DNA of 5,337 nucleotides from Bacteroidales bacterium (GTDB lineage Bacteria > Bacteroidota > Bacteroidia > Bacteroidales > WCHB1-69). A program made the translations under genes and the position numbers. Shown piece after piece: positions 1 to 5,222 of the stretch. Position 1 is the stretch's first letter, and the number at the start of each line of letters is the position of its first letter. The stretch is from contig JAISTU010000002.1 in assembly GCA_031272415.1 (NCBI GenBank), positions 1 to 5,337 of the forward strand, read 5' to 3'. Under the pieces are notes generated by a model. That model had not been told where the DNA came from and made no database searches. It saw nothing but the letters and a program-made list of their open reading frames with translations.

Positions 1-60
1 TGAAACTTGTATATCTTCTTCTAAACCAGACTCTTCCTGTATAAAATTAGTCTTTTCCAT
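1..60 (-). CDS. 5' end of an unidentified leftward gene (partial)
   Basis: An ATG on the minus strand at 58-60 opens a frame that stays open for 20 codons to the left edge. The peptide begins MEKTNFIQEESGLEED and is acidic and hydrophilic, with no signal peptide or membrane segment in the visible part. A Bacteroidota-type -7 box (TATCTTTG on the minus strand, 84-91) lies about 24 bases upstream of the ATG. The same box sits about 30 bases upstream of dxs further right, which supports this being a real gene start. I do not recognise the protein and too little is visible to assign a function. Confidence 0.6.
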   Translation of the reverse strand, partial: MEKTNFIQEESGLEEDIQVS

Positions 61-83
61 CTGAATAATTTTCTATATAATTA

Positions 84-91
84 CAAAGATA
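84..91 (-). promoter_or_regulatory. Bacteroidota-type -7 promoter box for the gene at 1-60
   Basis: The minus strand reads TATCTTTG here, an exact match to the TAnnTTTG -7 consensus of Bacteroidota primary sigma factors (established knowledge). It leaves a short leader of about 20 bases before the ATG at 60. No good -33 TTTG/TTG is seen at the usual spacing; the nearest TTG (103-105) is only 11 bases upstream of the box. The dxs promoter has the same box, the same 11-base spacing to TTGA and the same flanks. Confidence 0.6.
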
Positions 92-129
92 CACCTTTTT
101 GTCAATTAAAAATTAAAAAACCGTTTTTC

Positions 130-178
130 AGAGTGTAGAGTGTAGAGTGCAGAGTGCAGAGTGTAGAGTGTAGAGTGT
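130..178. repeat. Seven-copy tandem 7-bp repeat, AGAGTGT/AGAGTGC
   Basis: Seven uninterrupted 7-base units run from 130 to 178. Five read AGAGTGT and two adjacent ones (144-157) read AGAGTGC. The next three bases begin a further unit. A leftward reading frame through the array gives only HSTLCTL-type low-complexity peptide and is not a gene. The array sits about 40-90 bases upstream of the -7 box at 84-91. Copy number may vary by slippage (inference). It is too short and lacks spacers, so it is not a CRISPR. Confidence 0.85.
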
Positions 179-180
179 AG

Positions 181-296
181 ATTATTTTTTTGCATTGTCT
201 GAACTGTGATTTGGAATGATTTGAATGATTATCTAAAATCATAATAATCACATCAATCATACGAAAATCAAAGTTCAGACAATACAAAAAAATAAT
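181..296. repeat. 116-base palindromic element (MITE/REP-like)
   Basis: The outer arms 181-212 and 265-296 are inverted copies with 30 of 32 positions matching. They include a perfect 12-base core, ATTGTCTGAACT (194-205) against AGTTCAGACAAT (272-283). The 52-base centre is made of ATGATT/AATCAT motifs that can also partly pair. The element is non-coding and could form a long hairpin in DNA or RNA. I recall similar GTCTGAAC...GTTCAGAC elements as common intergenic repeats in Bacteroidota, but could not check this. It lies downstream of prmC, so it might affect the 3' end of that transcript. It lacks the layout of a clean GC stem followed by a U-tract, so I do not call it a terminator. Confidence 0.8.
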
Positions 297-325
297 TCTC
301 AATTTTCAATTTTCCATTCTCAATT
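295..325. repeat. Short CTCAATT-type direct repeat
   Basis: The 10-mer ATTCTCAATT occurs at 295-304 and again at 316-325, with ATTTTCAATTTTCC between them. The tract directly follows the palindrome and lies about 30 bases beyond the prmC stop. It is low-complexity and non-coding. The related tracts TCAATTAAAAATTAAAAA at 102-119 and 3172-3189 look like members of the same AATT-rich family. Confidence 0.5.
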
Positions 326-357
326 GAAAAAAACGTTTTAGTTGCATTACTACGTAT

Positions 358-1209
358 TCATTTAAAATTTGCACGAACATAGCGGTCTTTTCCATAAAAA
401 TCGGATTTGATTTCTATGTTTTTGTAGTTCATATTATGCAGAATATCAACAATTTCTGTTGCAAATACTTCATTGATTTCAAAATAAATTTTTCCATTTT
501 CAGAAAGGTGATTTTGTCCTATTTGAGCAATTTTTTTATAAAATTTAAGTGGCTGTCGGTCATCCACAAAAATGGCTTCAAATGGCTCATAATCAAGTAC
601 ATTAGGCTGCATAAATATTTTTTCACTTTGGCGCACGTAGGGCGGATTGCTCACAATGAGAGAAAGTGGTTGAGAGAGCATGGTTTCTATTTTGGAGGAA
701 AATATATCTGCTTGATAAACAGTGATTTGCACATTGTTTAGTTGAGCATTTTTTTCTGTTGCAGCAACCGCGTGGAGAGAAATATCAATGGCAGTAATTT
801 TTTTTGCCATTTTCATTTTTGCTAAACTTACTGATATACAGCCACTTCCGCAGCAAATGTCGATTAAATTTTCCACTTTTGCTTCCGATTTCACTATCCA
901 ATCCACTAAACCTTCTGTCTCCGGTCGCGGAATAAACACATTTTCATCTATTTGCAGTAGCGAGTGATAAAATTCTGCTTTTTTTGTAATGTATTGTATG
1001 GGAACATGTTGTGCTAATTTTTCTAAATCTGCATCAATTTTTTCTAATTTTGGCTCAATAAGAATATTGTAATGCTTTGATATTGCGTCAATTACGGCAT
1101 GTCCTGTATGATGTTGAAACAACAAATGCGACATTGATTGTGCCTCCGATTGGGGATAAATTTTGAGCAAAAAATGATATATATATTTGTATAAATCAAT
1201 CAGTTTCAT
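358..1209 (-). CDS. prmC: Peptide chain release factor N5-glutamine methyltransferase PrmC (HemK)
   Basis: This 283-residue protein has the usual PrmC length. PrmC methylates the glutamine of the GGQ motif in release factors RF1 and RF2 using S-adenosylmethionine, which speeds peptide release at the ribosome; it acts in the cytoplasm. Visible family motifs, in order, are a helical N-terminal domain ending in PIQYI (70-74), FIPRPETE (92-99), the SAM-binding loop LIDICCGSGCI (115-125), the acidic strand end AIDIS (140-144), the catalytic NPPY (188-191) that holds the target glutamine, YEPFEA (207-212), and the C-terminal DRYV (275-278). The ATG at 1207-1209 lies 6 bases after the dxs stop, so the two are probably co-transcribed and prmC needs no promoter of its own. 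The stop is TGA, and the sequence beyond it is repeat, so TGA is a true stop in this genome. There is no visible Shine-Dalgarno, as expected in Bacteroidota. Assignment is secure on motifs. Confidence 0.96.
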   Translation of the reverse strand: MKLIDLYKYIYHFLLKIYPQSEAQSMSHLLFQHHTGHAVIDAISKHYNILIEPKLEKIDADLEKLAQHVPIQYITKKAEFYHSLLQIDENVFIPRPETEGLVDWIVKSEAKVENLIDICCGSGCISVSLAKMKMAKKITAIDISLHAVAATEKNAQLNNVQITVYQADIFSSKIETMLSQPLSLIVSNPPYVRQSEKIFMQPNVLDYEPFEAIFVDDRQPLKFYKKIAQIGQNHLSENGKIYFEINEVFATEIVDILHNMNYKNIEIKSDFYGKDRYVRANFK

Positions 1210-1215
1210 GAAAAA

Positions 1216-3123
1216 TTAAACGCTTTTTTTCCATTCTTCTTTGATGCAACGGACAATATTTTGCACATCTAAACCACATTCTTGCTGCAATTGATTAACA
1301 TCCCCTTGTTCAATAAATTTATCTTCTATTCCAATGATTTTGAGTGAGTTATGGAGATTATTGCGTAATAAAAATTCACTCACCGCCGAGCCTAAACCGC
1401 CTATTTTACAGCCATTTTCAAGGGTAATCAAATGCGGATAATGTTGGCAAATTTCACATAGCAACTGCTCATCCAAAGGTTTGAGAAAACGCATGTCAAA
1501 AAGCCCAATTTGCATGTTTTCATTTTGTAATTGTTGAGCAACTTTGATGGCAGAATTTCCAATGTGTCCAATAGATATAACTGCCACATTTTCACCATTT
1601 TGTAAACAAATTCCTTTGCCAATAGGATATTCTTCAAAAGGTGTATTTTGCCAATTATTGCTAACTCCTTTTCCGCGCGGATAACGAATGGCAAAAGGGT
1701 TTTTGGCAAGCGTTGCCGTGTACATTAAATTGCGTAAGTCTCTCTCATTCAGCGGAGAAGATATAATTAAATTGGGAATACATCGCAAAAATGCCAAATC
1801 AAAATTACCATGATGGGTCGCACCGTCTTCCCCTACTAAGCCTGCACGGTCTATGCAGAAAATGACCGGCAATTTTTGCAAAGCCACATCATGAATAATT
1901 TGGTCATAAGAACGCTGCAAAAAAGTGGAATATATATTGCAAAAAGGAATGTAGCCATCGCAAGCCAAACCTGCCGAAAAAGTAACTGCATGCTGCTCGG
2001 CAATCCCCACGTCAAAAGTGCGGTTTGGAAATTCTTTCATCATCAAATCCAATGAACATCCTGTTGCCATGGCAGGCGTAATACCAACAATATGAGGATT
2101 TTGACGTGCTAATTCACAAATTGTAATCCCAAATACCTTTTGATATTTTTCCGGCTCGTCAGGGGACAAAAATGTTTCAATAATTTTACCTGTTTGACGG
2201 TCAAATTTTCCGGGTGCATGATAAAGAACTTGACTTTTTTCCGCCTCTTTTAAGCCTTTCCCTTTTATAGTTACGCAATGTAACAATTTGGGACCTTGTA
2301 TTCGCTGCAAACCCTTTAAGACCTTAACCATTGTCAAAATATCATGCCCGTCAATGGGTCCAAAATAACGAAATCCAAGTGCCTCAAAAAGGTTGCTGTT
2401 TTTGAGCAAACTGCCTTTTAATGCCGCCTGAAATTGCTGAATAATTCGGCGTGCAGGATAGGCTTCATTGTCTTTTTTTGAAAATAATCGCCAAATTTTA
2501 TCTTTGAATTTGTTGTAAGACTCTGATGTTGTGCGTTTTGCGAGATAAGTACTCATTGCCCCTACATTGTGGTCAATCGCCATATTGTTGTCATTAAGTA
2601 TCACTAACACATTCGCTTGTGCTGCCCCTGCATTGTTCAAACCTTCAAAAGCCAAACCGCCTGTCATTGCGCCGTCTCCGATAATGGCAACATGATTTCG
2701 CTGCTGATTGCCTTCCAAAGCGGCAGCAATTGCCATCCCTAAAACCGCTGAAATAGAAGTAGATGCGTGTCCGCCTCCAAAAGCATCATATTTACTCTCT
2801 TCCATTTTGGGGAAACCACTGATGCCGTCTTTTTTCCTAATATTGCGAAATTCTTCCCGTCTACCTGTCAATATTTTATGAGCGTATGCCTGATGTCCCA
2901 CGTCCCAAACTAACTTATCATTCGGAGTATCAAATACATAATGCATTGCAACTGCCAATTCAATAGCCCCCAAACTCGACCCTAAATGACCCGGATTGAC
3001 AGACATTACCTCTATTATATAATCTTGTAATTCACAACACAAATCATTTAATTGCTCAGGTTTTAACTTTTTTAAATCAATAGGTGAATTGATTTGATTT
3101 AACAAAATGTATTTTTCAGACAT
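1216..3123 (-). CDS. dxs: 1-deoxy-D-xylulose-5-phosphate synthase
   Basis: DXS condenses pyruvate and glyceraldehyde 3-phosphate to 1-deoxy-D-xylulose 5-phosphate with loss of CO2. This is the first step of the MEP isoprenoid pathway and also supplies thiamine and pyridoxal synthesis. The 635-residue length is normal. Numbered from ATG at 3121-3123, it shows PGHLGSS (44-50), WDVGHQAYAHKILTGR (73-88), the thiamine-diphosphate motif GDGAMTGG (149-156) with its closing NDNN (177-180), DGHD (258-261), GIAEQHA (373-379) with the catalytic Glu at 376, and DRAGLVGEDGATHHG (425-439). The transketolase C-terminal domain follows and ends near 635. All three transketolase-like domains appear intact. A TTG codon directly before this ATG could add one residue, but ATG is the more likely start. 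The -7 box at 3154-3161 gives a leader of about 25 bases. prmC follows after 6 bases in the same direction. Confidence 0.97.
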   Translation of the reverse strand: MSEKYILLNQINSPIDLKKLKPEQLNDLCCELQDYIIEVMSVNPGHLGSSLGAIELAVAMHYVFDTPNDKLVWDVGHQAYAHKILTGRREEFRNIRKKDGISGFPKMEESKYDAFGGGHASTSISAVLGMAIAAALEGNQQRNHVAIIGDGAMTGGLAFEGLNNAGAAQANVLVILNDNNMAIDHNVGAMSTYLAKRTTSESYNKFKDKIWRLFSKKDNEAYPARRIIQQFQAALKGSLLKNSNLFEALGFRYFGPIDGHDILTMVKVLKGLQRIQGPKLLHCVTIKGKGLKEAEKSQVLYHAPGKFDRQTGKIIETFLSPDEPEKYQKVFGITICELARQNPHIVGITPAMATGCSLDLMMKEFPNRTFDVGIAEQHAVTFSAGLACDGYIPFCNIYSTFLQRSYDQIIHDVALQKLPVIFCIDRAGLVGEDGATHHGNFDLAFLRCIPNLIISSPLNERDLRNLMYTATLAKNPFAIRYPRGKGVSNNWQNTPFEEYPIGKGICLQNGENVAVISIGHIGNSAIKVAQQLQNENMQIGLFDMRFLKPLDEQLLCEICQHYPHLITLENGCKIGGLGSAVSEFLLRNNLHNSLKIIGIEDKFIEQGDVNQLQQECGLDVQNIVRCIKEEWKKSV

Positions 3124-3153
3124 CAATATTTCTTCTATTTTTTATCTTTTTTA

Positions 3154-3161
3154 CAAAGATA
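3154..3161 (-). promoter_or_regulatory. Bacteroidota-type -7 promoter box for dxs-prmC
   Basis: The minus strand reads TATCTTTG, matching the TAnnTTTG -7 consensus, about 31 bases upstream of the dxs ATG. As in the copy at 84-91, the nearest TTG (3173-3175) is 11 bases upstream of the box, too close for the normal -33 position, so the -33 element is weak or absent. The box lies inside the composite repeat. Confidence 0.65.
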
Positions 3162-3198
3162 CACAAAAAAATCAATTAAAAATTAAAAACTTTTTTTT

Positions 3199-3223
3199 AG
3201 TGTGTAGAGTGCAGAGTGTAGAG
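3199..3223. repeat. Three-copy 7-bp repeat (AGTGTGT, AGAGTGC, AGAGTGT)
   Basis: Three 7-base units plus a partial AGAG follow the T-run. The first unit is degenerate (AGTGTGT). It is the same unit as the seven-copy array at 130-178, in the same position relative to the promoter box and in the same orientation. Confidence 0.7.
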
Positions 3224-3264
3224 ATTTTTTTTTTTGCATTTTGGGAGAAATTTGTTCTAAAAAA

Positions 3265-3301
3265 TTACAATAATATCGGTGATTTGACGTTAATAAAGTA
3301 A
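3265..3301 (+). repeat. Rhs cassette leader repeat, copy A (frame-shifted remnant)
   Basis: This 37-base segment recurs at 5243-5278 with two substitutions and one extra A. It encodes YNNIGDLTLIK followed by TAA (3299-3301). At the second site the same peptide (NNIGDLALIS) reads on without a stop into an Rhs-like sequence. Here the A-run at 3295-3297 has three A where the other copy has two. Removing one A would give NNIGDLTLIS followed by sequence in frame with the ATG at 3324. It is therefore probably a decayed coding remnant of a longer Rhs protein, and it marks the left boundary of the cassette array. Confidence 0.7.
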
Positions 3302-3323
3302 TGTAAGACAAAACTTTAATAAA

Positions 3324-4373
3324 ATGAAAAATAGAATAGGAAAATACAACAAACATTATTACACCGGCAATCACTTGAGTAGCACGCAGTTAGTAACAGA
3401 TGGGACAGGGGGGGCTGTACAGCAAGTTGAGTATGCGCCTTTCGGGGAAGTGGTGAATGAATATAATATAGATTGGAGCAGCGGACAAGTGCCTGATTTT
3501 AAGTTTAATGGGAAGGAATTGGATGAAGAAAATGGTATGTATTATTTTGAACATAGATACCATGCACCGCCGACATTTATTTCAAGAGATAAATATTTTG
3601 ACTTATATCCATTTATTAGTCCTTATGTGTACTGTGCAAATAATCCGCTCAAATATATAGACCCTACAGGGAATCTTATACAAATAATTGGATCAGAAGA
3701 AGATAGGAACATTGCATTGGCACAAATGCAAAGTAGAACTAAAAATATAACATTTTCTTTTGGCGAAAATGGAATAATAAACGCAACAGTAAATAAACGC
3801 GCGAAATTAAGTAAAGAAGAGCAATATATGTTGGATATAGCAACAAGAAAAGGAGTTACAGCACAAATTGTTGCAGGCACAAGTGATATAACTTCAGCAG
3901 GAGTTAAAATGGCAGGTGCAGGTGCATTTATGGGAACAACGTTTTCTGAAGAAAGTGGAACTGCAGTCTCTCGCAATGAGGTAAATATTCGCACAACTGC
4001 ATCTTTGGATAAAAAAACAGGCTCTGCAGGAAATTATTTATGGCATGAAATAGCAGAAGGTTTTGAAGCAGGGGTGCTTTCAATTGATAAATGTACGTCT
4101 GCAGAGCCAGCATTTGGCCGGTCTAACGTTTTTGGTGAATTTATTCCAACAAGTGACCATAGTATATATAATTCTGCCCATAATAGAGCAGGTAAATATT
4201 TTGGTGGAGCATTAAGGACTATTTTATCAAGCGAGTTGAATTGTTTCAAGATATACGGTGATATTAAAGCCTTATTTGATAAATCTTTTAAAAAGGGAAC
4301 ATTTATAAACCCTGTAACTGATATAAAAGTGATAAAGGTTCACTGTGTTGAAGGTTATGAAGTTACGAACTAA
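3324..4373 (+). CDS. Orphan Rhs-core tip with C-terminal effector-like domain
   Basis: The 349-residue product starts inside the end of an Rhs core: HYYTGNHLSSTQLVTD (11-26), EYAPFGEV (36-43), FNGKELDEENGMYYFEHRY (61-79), SPYVYCANNP (99-108) and IDPTGN (112-117). The last follows the P-x4-DPxG pattern at which Rhs proteins switch from the conserved core to a variable toxin (family knowledge). Full-length Rhs proteins are usually well over 1,000 residues, so the shell, the N-terminal repeats and any secretion domain are absent here. Residues about 118-349 are a variable C-terminal domain. It contains a Gly/Ala-rich stretch (about 181-205), NYLWHEIAEGFEAG (237-250) with His241, Glu242, Glu245 and Glu248, and AHNRAG (285-290). 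The His/Glu pattern could be a metal or catalytic site, but it is not a classical HExxH and I cannot name the toxin family. The gene is followed after 6 bases by a likely partner/immunity gene. ATG 3324 is the first start after the frame break at 3299-3301. Expression and delivery are uncertain: it may be a silent donor cassette that recombines into a full Rhs gene. Confidence 0.85.
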   Translation: MKNRIGKYNKHYYTGNHLSSTQLVTDGTGGAVQQVEYAPFGEVVNEYNIDWSSGQVPDFKFNGKELDEENGMYYFEHRYHAPPTFISRDKYFDLYPFISPYVYCANNPLKYIDPTGNLIQIIGSEEDRNIALAQMQSRTKNITFSFGENGIINATVNKRAKLSKEEQYMLDIATRKGVTAQIVAGTSDITSAGVKMAGAGAFMGTTFSEESGTAVSRNEVNIRTTASLDKKTGSAGNYLWHEIAEGFEAGVLSIDKCTSAEPAFGRSNVFGEFIPTSDHSIYNSAHNRAGKYFGGALRTILSSELNCFKIYGDIKALFDKSFKKGTFINPVTDIKVIKVHCVEGYEVTN

Positions 4374-4379
4374 TTGATT

Positions 4380-4607
4380 ATGAAAGGTGTATATTTATCT
4401 CTTTTGTTAGGGTTAAACGTATTTGTTACGGGTCAAAATGTGCTAATTTCATGCCAAGAAGATAAAAAAGCACATCAATATATCCCAATAGATTACGATT
4501 TTGTATATTTTGACCCACACGGTCGTAGAGTTGGCTGTCCTTCCGGGTTAGATACCCGTTTATGTTCAGTTATCAATCCTAATGATACAAGTACATTAAA
4601 AAAATGA
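4380..4607 (+). CDS. Exported N-terminal part of a probable Rhs partner/immunity protein (split by TGA)
   Basis: The 75-residue frame starts at ATG 4380, six bases after the Rhs stop; an in-frame TTG at 4374 is a poorer start. The N-terminus MKGVYLSLLLGLNVFVTGQ is a short signal peptide with a hydrophobic core at about 4-17. LISC (22-25) resembles a lipobox, so a lipoprotein is possible, although Gln-Asn at 19-20 breaks the hydrophobic stretch. Cysteines are at 25, 53 and 62. The frame ends at TGA 4605-4607, and the very next codon, in the same frame, is the ATG of the following 174-residue frame. This suggests one ancestral gene of about 250 residues cut by a nonsense change. Its place directly after an Rhs effector is where immunity genes lie (family knowledge). 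I do not recognise the domain. Export would fit protection in the envelope (inference). Confidence 0.6.
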   Translation: MKGVYLSLLLGLNVFVTGQNVLISCQEDKKAHQYIPIDYDFVYFDPHGRRVGCPSGLDTRLCSVINPNDTSTLKK

Positions 4608-5132
4608 ATGATAATTGGCATTGGAGAAGTTAGGTCAATCGAATCTGAAAAAGGTATATATAAAATACGTATCAAATTGGATTCTATTTATAAGGATTTA
4701 AAATGTTTAGATTGTGAAAAAACAGTTTTTGTAGATAGTTTTTTTGCCGAAATATATACGCTTGATGTTGGAAAAATATATACTTTGGATAGAATACAAA
4801 TAGGCAATAAATATATGTTTGCGATTAATCCATATTTTGTATACGATAATGATTCTTGTTGTGCATATAAAGAAAAATTATTCGCAGGGGACGGTTCTGA
4901 TTTACGAGAAATTTATCTCAATGGAATCCCTATTGCAATAAAAAGATTTCGATATGGCAATATCTATACTACTCCCAATTTAAAAGGGCTGTATTATATT
5001 CCCTTTCCTTTGCCTGAAAATACTACATTATGGGCAAACAATCAACCTGCATCTCGGAAAATACGACGAAAATATTTTAAGAAGTATCACTGTCCGCCTC
5101 AAGAGTGGGAGAAATATAGATATAATCAGTAA
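4608..5132 (+). CDS. C-terminal part of the probable Rhs partner/immunity protein, or a coupled second gene
   Basis: The 174-residue frame begins with ATG directly after the TGA that ends the previous frame, in the same reading frame. It has no signal peptide of its own. It carries a CLDC pair (33-36), adjacent Cys84-Cys85 and Cys162. With three more cysteines in the upstream part, the joined protein would have eight, typical of a disulfide-bearing exported protein. The sequence alternates hydrophobic and polar residues as in a beta-rich fold (YKIRIKLDSIYKD, TVFVDSFF, IYTLDRIQIGNKYMFAI), and its C-terminal part is basic (RKIRRKYFKKY, 150-160). I do not recognise the family. Two readings are possible: (a) the tail of a single gene broken by TGA, or (b) a separate protein made by re-initiation at the TGAATG junction. 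Reading (a) seems better because the cysteines would otherwise be cytoplasmic. Confidence 0.6.
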   Translation: MIIGIGEVRSIESEKGIYKIRIKLDSIYKDLKCLDCEKTVFVDSFFAEIYTLDVGKIYTLDRIQIGNKYMFAINPYFVYDNDSCCAYKEKLFAGDGSDLREIYLNGIPIAIKRFRYGNIYTTPNLKGLYYIPFPLPENTTLWANNQPASRKIRRKYFKKYHCPPQEWEKYRYNQ

Positions 5133-5222
5133 CTTTTTAAAACCCAAATTCCCGACCAAAATGGACACGTAAGTTTTTCATTATCAGATGTTAATCAAAG
5201 ACCGTATGTTCAAACGGTAGGG
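5133..5222 (+). pseudogene. Open Rhs-like coding remnant upstream of the second cassette
   Basis: These 90 bases have no start codon in the open frame but continue directly into the partial frame at 5223. The translation includes QIPDQNGHVSFSLSDVNQR and then PYVQTVGMPF. Its composition looks protein-like, not random. No promoter box or hairpin is visible. It may be the leftover interior of a longer Rhs protein whose upstream part was replaced when the previous cassette was inserted. No equivalent is visible upstream of the first cassette, where the repeat at 3151-3240 occupies that place. Confidence 0.35.

Larger units (their letters stand above)
81..196. repeat. Composite intergenic repeat, copy 1 (promoter, AT block, 7-mers, T-tract)
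   Basis: This stretch has the same order of parts as 3151-3240: TTACAAAGATACAC, then TCAATTAAAAATTAAAAA, a T-rich stretch, an array of 7-bp AGAGTGY units, and a T-tract ending in GCATT. In both places it lies directly upstream of a leftward gene. Copy 1 has seven 7-mers and runs into a long palindrome, whereas copy 2 has about three and no palindrome. This is a dispersed non-coding repeat; whether it is mobile is not shown. Confidence 0.7.
3151..3240. repeat. Composite intergenic repeat, copy 2
   Basis: This copy matches 81-196 in order and largely in sequence: TTACAAAGATACAC, an A-rich spacer, TCAATTAAAAATTAAAAA, a T-run, the 7-mer block, then a T-tract and TTGCATT. It has fewer 7-mers than copy 1. 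After GCATT it continues as TTGGGAG, not GTCTGAAC, so only the outermost end of the palindrome seen at 181-296 is present. It occupies most of the intergenic space between dxs (leftward) and the Rhs cassette (rightward). Confidence 0.7.

Noticed and set aside
130..178. CRISPR array
   Set aside because: The units are 7 bases long with no spacers, so it is a simple tandem repeat.
102..302. Leftward 66-codon frame through the tandem repeat and palindrome
   Set aside because: The peptide is low-complexity (HSTLCTLHSTLYTL) and made by non-coding repeats. It overlaps the palindrome and repeat array and has no family features.
436..741. Rightward 101-codon frame opposite prmC
   Set aside because: It is antisense to a clearly conserved gene and the peptide shows no domain-like features.
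3107..3301. Rightward 64-codon frame starting inside dxs
   Set aside because: It crosses the dxs start, promoter and repeat. Only its last dozen codons (YNNIGDLTLIK) are meaningful, as an Rhs remnant.
3293..3301. Programmed +1 frameshift at AAG TAA joining the two Rhs frames
   Set aside because: No supporting stimulator is seen, and the other copy simply has one A fewer and stays in frame. A plain insertion is the simpler explanation.
3623..3994. Leftward 123-codon frame opposite the Rhs tip gene
   Set aside because: It is the shadow of the Rhs reading frame, which carries clear family motifs on the other strand.
4047..4073. Classical HExxH zinc protease motif in the Rhs effector
   Set aside because: The sequence is HEIAE, not HExxH, so the zincin label is not supported by the motif alone.
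4605..4607. TGA recoded as an amino acid (alternative code or selenocysteine)
   Set aside because: prmC ends in TGA followed by repeat DNA, so TGA serves as a stop here. No selenocysteine-type hairpin or family is recognisable around the codon.
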